A DNA stretch of 64,000 nucleotides. Source: Streptomyces sp. NBC_01232 (GTDB taxonomy: Bacteria > Actinomycetota > Actinomycetes > Streptomycetales > Streptomycetaceae). This document shows, piece by piece, positions 26,469 through 34,999 of the stretch. Where the stretch lies: the NCBI RefSeq assembly GCF_035989885.1, contig NZ_CP108518.1, positions 992,001-1,056,000 on the forward strand, written 5' to 3'. A program made the position numbers and the translations under genes. The stretch's first letter is position 1, and the number at the start of each line of letters is the position of its first letter. Under the pieces are notes generated by a model that saw only the letters and a list, made by a program, of their open reading frames with translations, was not told where the DNA came from and searched no databases.

Positions 26469-27265
26469 ATGTCCGGAGAATCGAACATGCTGTCAGGCCT
26501 GTGGCCGCTCGTACCGTCCGGCGCGACCGACTGGCTGCTCGAGCTGTGCGGCGACGGCATCACGGGGTTCATGCCGCCGGCGATGCCCGACTCGGTCTGG
26601 GTGCTCAATGCCATGTACGAGCACGAGCGGGGTCCGGCCGAGGTGTCGTACCACGAGTACCGCCAGGCGCGTGTGGCGGACGGGAGCATCCAGCCCCACG
26701 TCTTCGCCGGTATCGACCTCGAAGTGGGCATTGCCACGGGGGGCGGACTGGCCGCGCCGAGCATCCCGGACGCGGCTGGCGGCGGTTGCGCTGGGCGGAG
26801 CTCGCCCGGCGCACCGGCGATCCCGTCGTACCCGACGGGCTGCTCCCCTCCCACCTCTGCTTTCCGTCGGCCAAGAAGGCGGGCAGCTGGCCGCTCGGCA
26901 TCGTCCCGCCCACCGAGGGGAGCCTGGACCGCGACACCTGGAACGGACTGATGGCGGTCCTCACCGAACACAGCGCTGCCGGCCCGGACACCCCCTGCCT
27001 GGCGTACTACAACCCGCTGATGCTCGCGGCCGTCGACTTCGACAACCTCCATGTTCAGGCCGGCCGCCTCGAAGACGCCGGGGTCCTCTACGACAATCCG
27101 GTGGCCGGCTTCAGCCCCTCCAACCTCTGGGCACAGGACCGCTCATGGGTCATGTGCACCGACTACGACCTGTGGGCCACCAAGGTCGCTGGCCCCCCGA
27201 CCCTCATCCAGGCGCTGCTCAATGACCCAGGGATCGAGGCCGTACGGCTGCCCTGGGCACCGTGA
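26469..27265 (+). pseudogene. hypothetical gene with a frameshift (or sequencing error)
   Basis: Two halves of what looks like one gene lie in different frames. The first begins at ATG 26469 (MSGESNMLSGLWPLVPSG) and shows good coding sequence to about residue 90. The second, in the frame one base back, carries good coding sequence from about 26775 (RWAELARRTGDPVVPDGLL) to the stop at 27265. The first frame beyond 26760 becomes Ser/Pro/Arg-rich and the second frame before it is poor, so the switch is between about 26735 and 26790. A run of six Gs at 26738-26743 is the obvious slip point. No family was recognised. Full length would be about 265 residues. Confidence 0.7.
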
Positions 27266-27355
27266 CGGCCGGGAGCCGCCGGCAGATCCCATCGCTCGCG
27301 CTGCTGCCGAGGTGTTGCCGGCGATGGGATTCAACACGGCCCACGCTCGGACCAG

Positions 27356-27403
27356 TTGTCAGGTGCTCCCTGACGGCTTATGTTGTCAGGACCACCCTGA
27401 CAA
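27356..27403 (+). promoter_or_regulatory. promoter with two palindromic operators
   Basis: Operator A is TTGTCAGG-tgctc-CCTGACGG (27356-27376) and operator B is TTGTCAGG-accac-CCTGACAA (27383-27403). Arms are 8 bp and the centres are 27 bp apart. TTGTCA at 27356-27361 and TATGTT at 27379-27384 are -35 and -10 like with 17-bp spacing, so operator A overlaps the -35 and operator B begins inside the -10 and covers the start point. Confidence 0.8.
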
Positions 27404-27426
27404 CTGACATCATGGGAGAGCGCGCC

Positions 27427-27798
27427 GTGGCACTGTCCGACACCCTGGCCGAGCCTGCCCGGTGCTCCTTCTGCGGCAGGCTGAGCACCGAAGTCGGCAA
27501 GCTGATCGCCGGCCCCGGCGTGCACATCTGCAACGAGTGCGTGGCACTCTCCGCGTCGATCATCGACGGGAGCCTCGGCGACACCGCGCGACCGCGCGTG
27601 CCGGTCTGGGAGTCGATGGCCGACGAGGAGATGCTGGGTCACATTCCGCGTGTTGCCGTGCACATCGACCAGGCGGAGGCGGACCTGCGCTCGTGGGTGC
27701 AGGAACTGCGCCGACGGGGCGTCACCTGGACCAGGATCGGCGAAGCCCTCGGGATCACCCGCCAGTCCGCATGGGAGCGGTTCTCGGGCGAGGAGTGA
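27427..27798 (+). CDS. ClpX-type zinc-finger + helix-turn-helix protein
   Basis: A 123-residue protein. Residues about 10-45 form a ClpX-like C4 zinc finger (CSFCGR ... HICNEC). The rest is an acidic helical linker ([20 protein letters not shown]) and a C-terminal helix-turn-helix ([21 protein letters not shown]) like sigma region 4. No AAA+ domain is present. It is therefore a small DNA-binding protein rather than ClpX. The GTG at 27427 is preferred over ATG 27412 because GGGAGAG sits at a proper distance before it. The two palindromes in its promoter suggest tight repression, perhaps by this protein itself. Confidence 0.8.
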   Translation: MALSDTLAEPARCSFCGRLSTEVGKLIAGPGVHICNECVALSASIIDGSLGDTARPRVPVWESMADEEMLGHIPRVAVHIDQAEADLRSWVQELRRRGVTWTRIGEALGITRQSAWERFSGEE

Positions 27799-28172
27799 CA
27801 CCCGGCGTCGGCCGGTTGAAGGGACTGCCGCACCGGATGGGCACACTGCCGCTTCGCCGCCGAACCTGCGTTCCGCGAGCCCGTCGGCGTCGGTGTGGCC
27901 CAAACCCGCCCAGATCCTCCAACATCCCTGCAGCACAATGGGATTGAAATGGACCGGCCCCCGTCGCCGCTGGATTCCTTGCGTGGAGCGATGCGGTCGA
28001 CGCTGCCGAGCGCCCCGCCCCACCGGCTTCGGGCCGGCGTCGCCCGGGCCGCCGCCCGGGCACGTTCCGCCTCGGTCCCCTTCTCGGATCCTGCTCCGGT
28101 GATCGCCATGCGGAACGCCGGCATGCGACGGCCGGGGCCCGGGTCCGGTCCACCGCGTGGCAGGGTGAAGGC
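27799..28172. other. 374-bp gap with no convincing gene
   Basis: A 93-codon frame (27895-28176) exists but has no ribosome site and a Pro/Arg/Ser-rich composition typical of chance frames. No repeats or strong hairpins were noticed. Confidence 0.5.
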
Positions 28173-28730
28173 ATGACGACGCACCACGAGCACTCAGTCC
28201 CGCCCCGCTCCGGGCCGTGGCCGGACACCGCCACGGCCCACATGGACCTCGTCGCGGCGAAGGAGCTCGTGTACGACCCCTGCGGATTCACCTGTTCTCA
28301 GCCGGTCCCCGAGGCCGAGGGCGCCGACTACGCCGCCCACGCCTTCACCCTGGACGGCCTCGCCGTCCGGTTCCGCGCGGCCAAGACGACCCCCACGAAG
28401 GTCGGCCAGTTCGTCACCGTCTGGAAGCGGTCCGCTGCCGGGCCCATCGCGCCGTTCGACACCACGGACCCCGTGGACCTCTTCGTCATCGGAGTCCGCG
28501 ACGAGCACCACTTCGGCCAGTTCGTCCTCCCCATGGACGTACTCCGCCGGCACGGTGTCGTCTCGACGGACGGCGTCGGCGGGAAGCGCGCCTTCCGCGT
28601 GTACCCGCCCTGGGTGACCACCGCCAACCGCCAGGCCGACCGGACGCAGACGTGGCAGCTGGAGCACTTCCTGCGCCTGCACCGGGACGAGCCCGTCGAC
28701 CTGGCCCGCGCCCGGGAGCTCTACAAGTGA
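28173..28730 (+). CDS. MepB family protein
   Basis: A 185-residue protein. The segments VRFRAAKTTPTKVGQFVTVWKR, DLFVIGVRDEHHFGQFVLPMDVLRRHGV and GKRAFRVYPPW match the MepB family found beside the S. aureus MepA pump, whose function is unknown. Here no MATE transporter is adjacent. The stop overlaps the GTG of the next gene (28727-28730), so the VOC protein is translationally coupled. Confidence 0.8.
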   Translation: MTTHHEHSVPPRSGPWPDTATAHMDLVAAKELVYDPCGFTCSQPVPEAEGADYAAHAFTLDGLAVRFRAAKTTPTKVGQFVTVWKRSAAGPIAPFDTTDPVDLFVIGVRDEHHFGQFVLPMDVLRRHGVVSTDGVGGKRAFRVYPPWVTTANRQADRTQTWQLEHFLRLHRDEPVDLARARELYK

Positions 28731-29134
28731 ACCGGCCGGTCAGCGGCACGCTCCATCACGTGGAGCTGTGGGTGCCGGACCTCGACCGCGCGGTCGCCTC
28801 GCTCGGCTGGCTCCTGGAGGCCCTGGGCCACACCCCTTACCAGCACTGGGCCGACGGCCGCAGCTGGCGGCTCGGGCCGACGTACCTGGTCGTGGAGCAG
28901 TCCCCGGCCCTGACCGCCGACCGGCACGACCGCTGCCGCCCGGGCCTGAACCACCTGGCCTTCCACGTCGAGGACGCGGCGGCGGTCGAGCGGCTGGCCG
29001 AGGAGTCGCAGCACCACGGCTGGCACCTGATGTTCCCCGACCGCCACCCGTACGCCGGCGGCCCACAGCACTGCGCCGCCTACCTGGAGAACGACGACGG
29101 CTTCGAGATCGAGCTCGTCGCCCTCCGTACGTGA
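28727..29134 (+). CDS. VOC/glyoxalase family protein
   Basis: A 135-residue VOC module. The first strand SGTLHHVELWVPDLDRAV carries a likely metal His, the second half GLNHLAFHVEDAAAVERLAEE another, and DDGFEIELVA the terminal Glu. This H/H/E arrangement is typical of lactoylglutathione-lyase-like enzymes. The GTG start at 28727 overlaps the mepB stop, with GGGAG 9 nt upstream inside mepB. The coupling suggests the two work in the same resistance or detoxification step. Confidence 0.82.
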   Translation: MNRPVSGTLHHVELWVPDLDRAVASLGWLLEALGHTPYQHWADGRSWRLGPTYLVVEQSPALTADRHDRCRPGLNHLAFHVEDAAAVERLAEESQHHGWHLMFPDRHPYAGGPQHCAAYLENDDGFEIELVALRT

Positions 29135-29214
29135 CACATCCAGAGCGCCGCATCGCAGACGCGCAACGCGCTGACGATTGCGGTAGATCGGCGGACTGGG
29201 TAAGGCCGCCAGGC

Positions 29215-29256
29215 CACGGCGAAGGCGCCCGGGTGTCACGGCGAAAGCGCCCGGGT
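29215..29256 (+). repeat. two tandem 22-bp repeats
   Basis: CACGGCGAAGGCGCCCGGGT (29215) recurs at 29237 with one change, separated by GT. It lies between the convergent VOC and DUF1772 genes, and each copy ends in CGCCCGGG, which may take part in termination. Confidence 0.7.
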
Positions 29257-29329
29257 ACCTCAGGACGGCGGCGCGCTGTTCCCGCACCTGAGCGGCTCGC
29301 CGACCGTGTGGCGGTCTCGGCCCGCGGGC

Positions 29330-29776
29330 TCAGGCGAGGGCGGCGACCAGCAGGGTGAAGGCGGCGATGATGACGGCGACGCGGACGTAGTGGAAGCGCA
29401 GCCAGCGGTTCATCTGCTCCTTCCAGTCCTCGGGCCGGTTCTCGGGGGTCCACGTCTTGTTCCGGTTGTTGATCGGGACGAGCAGCAGAACCGACATGAT
29501 CACGCTGAGGATCAGCAGCGCGCCGGCGGTGATGACGAGGCCGGCGCCGTGGTGGTGCCATCCGGCGACGGCCCAGACCGCGACGAGCACGAGCGAGGTG
29601 ATGTACCAGACCGGCATCACGGCGCCGAGCATCCGGCCCCCGTGGGCGTGGCCGAGCTGGCCGCTGTCGCCGGGGAGGGCGTTGAGGATCGGGTTCATGA
29701 CGAAGGCGACGGAGAACTCCACCCCCACCATCACGCCGACGACCACGACGGTGAACACCTCAAGTGCGTTGAGCAT
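29330..29776 (-). CDS. DUF1772 membrane protein (anthrone oxygenase-like)
   Basis: A 148-residue protein with four hydrophobic helices (about 5-30, 50-75, 80-102 and 128-147) and the loop motif VPINNRNKTWTPENRPEDW typical of DUF1772. Some relatives are anthrone oxygenases in polyketide clusters, others are uncharacterised. It is divergent from a TetR gene, and the shared spacer has matching CTAGC-N3-GCTAG operators, one of them 19 bp before its start, so it is very probably the repressor's target. GAGAGG precedes the ATG. Confidence 0.82.
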   Translation of the reverse strand: MLNALEVFTVVVVGVMVGVEFSVAFVMNPILNALPGDSGQLGHAHGGRMLGAVMPVWYITSLVLVAVWAVAGWHHHGAGLVITAGALLILSVIMSVLLLVPINNRNKTWTPENRPEDWKEQMNRWLRFHYVRVAVIIAAFTLLVAALA

Positions 29777-29794
29777 GATGACCTCTCCAGTGAT

Positions 29795-29858
29795 CTAGCG
29801 CTGCTAGCTGTTGAGGCAACGCTAGCGCTACTGCCGCTCGATTGTCTAGCGGTGCTAG
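29795..29858. promoter_or_regulatory. two (possibly three) TetR operators CTAGC-N3-GCTAG
   Basis: CTAGCGCTGCTAG (29795-29807) and CTAGCGGTGCTAG (29846-29858) are perfect palindromes with centres 51 bp apart. A degenerate copy starting CTAGCGCTA at 29822 lies between them. The right site ends 9 bp before the TetR start codon. The arrangement supports co-repression of both divergent genes, possibly with looping. Confidence 0.82.
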
Positions 29859-29867
29859 GATCGAGTC

Positions 29868-30446
29868 ATGTCGGTACAGGAACGCAAGCAGCGCGAACGG
29901 GCGGAGCGTGAGCGCCTCATCGTGGCGACGGCCCGCGAACTCGCCGAGCAGCAGGGCTGGGACGCGGTCACCACCCGCCGGCTCGCCGAGCGCATCGAGT
30001 ACAGCCAGCCCGTCCTCTACAGCCACTTCCGCGGCAAACGGGAGATCATCGGCGCCGTCGCCCTCGAGGGCGCCACCGAGCTGGCCGCGGCGGTGCGTGC
30101 CGCGGCGTCCAGGGCGAACGGCCCGCGTGAGCGGGTTGCCGCCCTCGCCCACGCCTACCTCGACTTCGCCGAACGCCATCCGGCCGTCTACGACGCCATC
30201 TTCCAGCTCGACGGAGGTCTCGCGTACGCGCAGGAGGACACCCCGGAACAGCTCAAGGACGCCTTCTCCGCCCTGCTGGAGAGCCTCGGCGACGTCGCCG
30301 GGGACGGCGTCCACCCGGGACTGTTCACCGAGGTGTTCTGGGCGGCCCTGCACGGCGTCGCGACCCTGACCCGGGCGCGACGGCTTCCGCCGGAGGACAC
30401 CGGGCGCAGGGTGGAGCTGCTGGTGGAGCGGCTCGCCGAGTTCTGA
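29868..30446 (+). CDS. TetR family transcriptional regulator
   Basis: A 192-residue regulator. The HTH is at residues about 15-60 (LIVATARELAEQQGWDAVTT, then RRLAERIEYSQPVLYSHFRGK), followed by a TetR_C-type ligand domain with AYLDFAERHPAVYDAIFQ. The phrase YSQPVLYSHFRGKREI is common in repressors of DUF1772 or DoxX-like genes. Divergence from the DUF1772 gene and the operators at 29795-29858 support local autorepression. A weak 6-bp hairpin (30451-30466) follows the stop. Confidence 0.88.
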   Translation: MSVQERKQRERAERERLIVATARELAEQQGWDAVTTRRLAERIEYSQPVLYSHFRGKREIIGAVALEGATELAAAVRAAASRANGPRERVAALAHAYLDFAERHPAVYDAIFQLDGGLAYAQEDTPEQLKDAFSALLESLGDVAGDGVHPGLFTEVFWAALHGVATLTRARRLPPEDTGRRVELLVERLAEF

Positions 30447-30507
30447 CCCACCGTCCGGGCGGACGGGCAGCCGGGGTTCTTCGACGATCTTTCGCGACTG
30501 GACGTGC

Positions 30508-30756
30508 TCAGCTCTGCCGCTGCGGATCAGCACTCCGCCGGTACATGCCGGGCGGGGTCCTGTGCGTACGTTCGAACGCGTTGGCGAAGGCGAACTCGGA
30601 TGTGCAGCCGACCTGGGCGGCCCGTCCTCCGATGTCTTCCCGAGCAGGCCGCTCCGTGAAGCAGGTGTGCAGGACGTACAGCAGGAGTGCGTCCAGGAGC
30701 GCGGGACGGGTCGAGACGGCAGGCCCCGCAGAGCACCACGGTGAGCGGCCCCCACC
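30508..30756 (-). pseudogene. AraC family regulator remnant (internal deletion)
   Basis: The minus-strand translation has RPALLDALLLYVLHTCFTER, the end of the cupin-type ligand domain of Cupin_6/AraC regulators, directly followed by IGGRAAQVGCTSEFAFANAF and ERTHRTPPGMYRR, the end of the second HTH. The normal 80-90 residues between (first HTH and the linker) are missing, and the N-terminal cupin is absent. There is no start with a ribosome site. It is a decayed gene. Confidence 0.75.
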
Positions 30757-30843
30757 CGGACGACGGATCGCGAGCGCGCAACGACGGAAGCGACGGCTGA
30801 TGCACCGGTTCAGCAAGATCACCAGGGGATCCGTCCGCGTCGG

Positions 30844-32316
30844 TCAGCGGGTGCTGAGAGTGCCGGTGTACACGTCCGTACGGTTCTGCGGTGCGCCGGA
30901 GTTGGTCTCGGTGAGCACCGCCCGTACTCCCTTGCCGTCCGCCACCAGGCCTTGGTAGTCGCCGAGGAAGTAGCCCCCGGCGAACGGTGCCTGCAGCCAG
31001 TCGAAGATCCGCGAGATGCGTCGTTCGGTCCGGCGCTTCGGGTCCCCGTGCGGCAGGGTGGCCAGCTGGTAGGCGGTGGGCAGGGTGGTGGTGTCGCCCG
31101 GCTTGAGGAAGCGCAGGTCGTAGTACATGAGCGCGAGCGTGCCCCGCTCGTCGACCGCGACCGACGGGGAGAACGCCGGCACGCCCTCCGGGCTGATCAG
31201 CTCCGGGGCGCCCCAGGTGCGGCCGCCGTCGGTGGAGCGCACCAACTGGACGGAGTTGAACCGGCCGCCGGAGAAGTCCGCACCCTCGTAGGCCATGTAG
31301 AGCGTGCCCGTCTTCGGGTCGACGGCCGGACTGGGCAGGGTGGACGCGGCGCGCAGCGGCTTGGCGGGGTCGTTCGGGTGGACCTCCGGTACGGCGGTGT
31401 CCTTGGCCACGGTGACCGGGGCGCTCCAGGTCTCTCCGGCGTCGGTCGAGGTGACCATCGCGTAGTGGGCGTCGACGACGGTGCTCAGGTCCTCGGAGAG
31501 GGTGATCTGATCGAAGAAGTCGTACAGGGTGCCGGTGTGCCGGTCGACGACGATCAGATGGCCGATGGTCTGGGTGTTGGGCACGGTGCTGGTGTCGACG
31601 AAGCGCCGGGCCCCGCTCCAGGTGCGGCCGCCGTCGCGGGTGACGGAGATGTAGCCCGGACCGTCGAGGGAGCCGGGGCCGGGCGGGTCGTTGTCGAGGC
31701 GGTCCCAGACCTGGTAGGCGGTGCCCCTGCGGATCGGGTCGGCGGTGAGCGAGGGCTTGTCGTTGAAGAACGGCTGCTCGTCGACGTGCGTGGTGGTGAC
31801 GTTGTGCCAAGTGCGGCCGCCGTCGCGGGACGTGGCGGCCAGGAGGCCGGTGCGCGTGCTCTTGACGAAGTCGACGCCCTCGCCGCTCGCGTAGACGGTG
31901 CCGTCCGGTCCGGTGCTCACCCAGGGGTCGGTGGCCCGTTCGAAGTCCGCTCCGCCCGGGGCGCAAAGGCTGAACGGCAGCGTGCTCCGGTGGAAGGTGC
32001 GGCCGTCCGTGGTCCAGCTGGCCGCCAGGCCACGGGCGCCGCCGTCGTTCCAGCGGTCCTGCTGGAACACGGTGACCACGCGCTTGGGGTCGCGCGGATC
32101 GACGGACAGGTACGGCTCGACCTCGGTGGCGGGGTAGGCGACGCTGTCGGGGGATCTGGCTCCGATGGTGCAGTTCGCGTACGGGTCGCCGTGGGACACC
32201 TTGACCAGTGGTGTGCCGTCGGGGTTGCGTTCTGCTGCGGCCGGAGTCGCGCCGGTGACCGTGACGAGCAGGAGTGCGGCGGTGGTGACGGCGGTCAGGG
32301 GCAGGCGGACGCGCAT
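30844..32316 (-). CDS. secreted BNR/Asp-box sialidase-like protein
   Basis: A 490-residue exported protein with a signal peptide ending near ATPAAA. At least four Asp boxes are visible: TSRDGGRTWHN, VTRDGGRTWSG, TSTDAGETWSA and RSTDGGRTWGA. These turn motifs recur in the six-bladed propeller of sialidases and related exo-glycosidases or binding proteins. The catalytic sialidase residues (Arg triad, nucleophile Tyr) cannot be identified with certainty, so an Asp-box propeller of other function is possible. The ATG at 32316 has GGAGG 9 nt before it. It stands alone, next to gene-poor DNA. Confidence 0.82.
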   Translation of the reverse strand: MRVRLPLTAVTTAALLLVTVTGATPAAAERNPDGTPLVKVSHGDPYANCTIGARSPDSVAYPATEVEPYLSVDPRDPKRVVTVFQQDRWNDGGARGLAASWTTDGRTFHRSTLPFSLCAPGGADFERATDPWVSTGPDGTVYASGEGVDFVKSTRTGLLAATSRDGGRTWHNVTTTHVDEQPFFNDKPSLTADPIRRGTAYQVWDRLDNDPPGPGSLDGPGYISVTRDGGRTWSGARRFVDTSTVPNTQTIGHLIVVDRHTGTLYDFFDQITLSEDLSTVVDAHYAMVTSTDAGETWSAPVTVAKDTAVPEVHPNDPAKPLRAASTLPSPAVDPKTGTLYMAYEGADFSGGRFNSVQLVRSTDGGRTWGAPELISPEGVPAFSPSVAVDERGTLALMYYDLRFLKPGDTTTLPTAYQLATLPHGDPKRRTERRISRIFDWLQAPFAGGYFLGDYQGLVADGKGVRAVLTETNSGAPQNRTDVYTGTLSTR

Positions 32317-33174
32317 GCGGGAATTCCTCCGGGCCTGTCGGCTGGGGCACCGGACCGCCGTCATCGGGGCGGCCCGGGGCGCGGAGGCGTACCGGAACGC
32401 GAGGGTGGGGCGACTCCGCTCGGTTCTTTTCGGCGTGGGAGCCGGTGCCCTTGATGGGCCGAACGACGGAGTCATCCCCGAGGTCGTACGGGAGCACGGC
32501 GGAGCCGACCGGCGGGTGCACCGTGCCGGTCGGCTCCTTGGTCGTGCTGTTACGGCGCCGTCTCGTAGGTCTCCGGAGAAGGCGGTGGACGGTGGGCGGC
32601 GGGCCGGTGGCGAGGCGGCGGGGTCGGACTCGGCTCGGACGGGCGAGGCCGGCGGGACTGTTCGTTCTTCTGCGCCTGTTCAAGACCTGCCGAGTGTCGA
32701 CAACGCTCGTGTTCAGTACAGCCGGGAGATGCGAACGACCTCGTCGGTCACTGTATGACGCATGGCCGAGGCCGAGGCCGTGTTCGGAGCGGCGGCGAGC
32801 GCCGTGTCCACCCGACGGTGGACCGGGTGCCGTCACTCCATACCCACCGCGCCGGGTGCACCGGCCGGACTGGTTGCCCGGCCGTGCGCCGACCGGTCAG
32901 GTGATCGCCGGCGTGATCCCGTCAGGCAGCAGGCAGCCGGAGCAGGCGCGGGAGAGCTCTCAGGCGCCTTCCCCGGAGAGGCACGACGTTACCGACCTCG
33001 ACCGGCCGCATCGGTCCGGCGCGTGCGCGTCGGTGGAAGCGGGGCGACATCGATGTCGTTGGCGTCAGGACTGCCCAACGGCGCCGTGTTATGTCCGGGC
33101 AGGCCGGGGGCCGAGGAGGACACGGACCGTACCTGCCTCCCACCGGTGCCGGGGGGCGGCTGCCGCGCGGTCCC
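32317..33174. other. 858-bp gene-poor region
   Basis: Upstream of the sialidase-like gene. Several long open frames exist here on both strands (for example 32445-33404), but all are Arg/Pro/Gly-rich with no ribosome site or family resemblance, so I see no gene. The segment nearest 32316 should carry the sialidase promoter. Confidence 0.5.
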
Positions 33175-33450
33175 CTAACGCGGTTCGTGGGCCGCCGCGC
33201 GGCAGGCACCGGTGGCGGCGCCGCCCGCCACTCCGGCCTCGGTCAGCCCGCTCACACAACTCTGCAGGTCTCCGACCACGCCACGGCTGCAGGCCGCTGA
33301 AACGGAGCCGGAGTCGGTGGCACCGGCCTGTGTGGCCATCTGAGTGCAGGCGGGGATGTCCGCACGGACCGAGGGAGCAGCGAGGACCGCACCGCCGAGG
33401 GTGAGGGCCAGGCCGGTGAGGGCACCGGCGATACGGGTCGACGTGCGCAT
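33175..33450 (-). CDS. small secreted protein with four cysteines
   Basis: A 91-residue protein. The signal peptide STRIAGALTGLALTLGGAVL is followed by a cleavage region near APSVRA. The mature part of about 60 residues has four Cys (ACTQ, AACSR, SCVSG and GACRA), likely two disulfides. It is a small exported protein of unknown function. The start is ATG at 33450 with AGGTG 8 nt before. Confidence 0.7.
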   Translation of the reverse strand: MRTSTRIAGALTGLALTLGGAVLAAPSVRADIPACTQMATQAGATDSGSVSAACSRGVVGDLQSCVSGLTEAGVAGGAATGACRAAAHEPR

Positions 33451-34339
33451 GGGACGCACCTGCCTTCCGGGTTGGTCGCGCGGTCCGGGTCCCGACGGGC
33501 CGGATCCACGCGGTGGGGCCGCCTGACGCCGCTCGGTGAGCGGTGCCCCGGCCGGCGCGCTCCCGGACCGACCGCACGATTCTTCGTCGCACCCGTTGAG
33601 CCGCACCGGGCATGGCCGCCAGGCCGGAGGAGAGGGCCGCGGGCCGGATGAGACACACTCGGACCTCGACTCGCGGGCCCCTCACTCCAGCGTCGCATCC
33701 TCTCTCCCGCCCGTCCTGGGCACCCGGGCGGGGCGGCCGCTTTGAGTAACTGCGCGGCCCATGCCGGTCTACGGCACAAGCCGCCGCACCGGACCGGGAC
33801 GCGCCCTCCCCGGTGGCCCGAGAGCGGAACCGTTTCCGGACGAGTTCCGGACCGGCCCCGCCCAAGGGAGCCGCAATGACGGCCGATTTCGCTGGTCAGC
33901 GTGGGTGAACCACGGGCAGCAGCTGCTCAGTGCCAAGGGCTACGGGTCGCGTCACCGACCCCTCACCCAACAGCACCGCCACCCTCATGGCCCGACATGA
34001 CGTGCCACCCACATGGGTGAGAAGCTGAAGAGTGCCCCAACAGAGGCAATCCGCAAAAGGAGAACCGAACGCGCATTCGACGAATCTCCGCCGCCGTCAT
34101 CGCCACGGCAGCTGGGACTCGCCCTGACCTGCATCGATGCCACCCACCCCTCCCCGTCTCCAACCGGAGGGACGCACTCTTCTCGGCACTTCCGTACAGC
34201 AGCTCAGCAGAACTCGGGCGCAGTACGCCACCGTGGGCACAGTCGACGACTCACAACGACCAACACAATGAGGTGCGTCGCCCCACCGGCACCTGAGGAC
34301 AGCAGTACGGTCGGGTGATCGCGCGAGTCGGCCCGGTGG
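33451..34339. other. 889-bp gene-poor region
   Basis: No coding frame with a ribosome site or recognisable product was found between the small secreted protein and the SUKH gene. The GC content drops slightly toward 34000-34300. No strong repeats were noticed. Confidence 0.5.
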
Positions 34340-34873
34340 TTACAAGTCGCGCCAGCCCACGAAATCGTGCGGCCCTGATCCCGCGATCCGCTCGCTGAAC
34401 GGATCCACCACGCCGGTCAGGACGGCCAGGCAGAAGTCGGCCATGCCGCCGTCGAAGACCGTCCAGCGGTTCGCCCCCCACGGCACCTGCCTCCGAAAAG
34501 TGGCCACCCTCCAGCTGTCGGCTGCGCCCGTTCGTAGCCAGAAGGCGACATCGCTGCTCGCCGAGTCCGCGAAGGGCAACAGGAGCGGCAAGTCTTGCCT
34601 TCCAAGGAGAGCGCCCAGCTCCTGGCAGTCCCGGTCCGAGAGTGCGGAATCGACTCTCTCGAGAAGATCCCCGTACGGCGATCCCGGGACGGGAGGCGTA
34701 CTGACGGACAGGTACTCGTCGATCTCTCCCCCGCCGTATGACTCCACGAACTCGCGGTAATCCTCGGGGAGTTCCAGCTGTACCGCGTCGGCGAGTCGTT
34801 CCCAGTCCACCACGTCTCCTCCGGAGACAGGTGGAGGCAGTAGCTGACGCAGGCGGGTGAGAGCAGCAGACAT
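34340..34873 (-). CDS. SMI1/KNR4 (SUKH) family protein
   Basis: A 177-residue protein. The SUKH core begins WERLADAVQLELPEDYREFVESYGGGEIDEYLSV in overlapping pieces at about residues 25-55, with the diagnostic LPxDYxxFxxxYGGGxID pattern, followed by LPLLLPFADSASSDVAFWL. SUKH proteins are often immunity proteins to secreted toxins, but stand-alone Streptomyces copies are common and may be general binding proteins. No toxin gene is next to it. The ATG at 34873 has GAAGGAA 7 nt upstream. Confidence 0.85.
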   Translation of the reverse strand: MSAALTRLRQLLPPPVSGGDVVDWERLADAVQLELPEDYREFVESYGGGEIDEYLSVSTPPVPGSPYGDLLERVDSALSDRDCQELGALLGRQDLPLLLPFADSASSDVAFWLRTGAADSWRVATFRRQVPWGANRWTVFDGGMADFCLAVLTGVVDPFSERIAGSGPHDFVGWRDL

Positions 34874-34999
34874 ATCGGCGTTCCTTCCTCGTCCCCGTGG
34901 CGCGCTGCTTTCGGCGGCCACCCAAGAGGTCAACCATGGGCGCCGGTGCGACTGCCGGCTGCGGTCCGAAGTGATTGAGCTCCGTTCAGCAGCGCACAC

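Noticed and set aside
27895..28176. 93-codon frame before mepB
   Set aside because: Composition (Pro, Arg, Ser) and lack of ribosome site suggest chance; it overlaps the mepB start.
28740..29561. 273-codon minus-strand frame over the VOC gene
   Set aside because: It is a shadow: Arg/Pro-rich and antisense to a well-supported VOC gene and out of frame with DUF1772.
30508..30822. An intact short AraC-like regulator
   Set aside because: The first HTH and linker are missing and no start with ribosome site exists, so it was entered as a pseudogene.
32445..33404. Long plus-strand frame upstream of the sialidase-like gene
   Set aside because: It has no ribosome site, is very rich in Arg, and does not resemble any family; a small secreted protein on the opposite strand overlaps its end.
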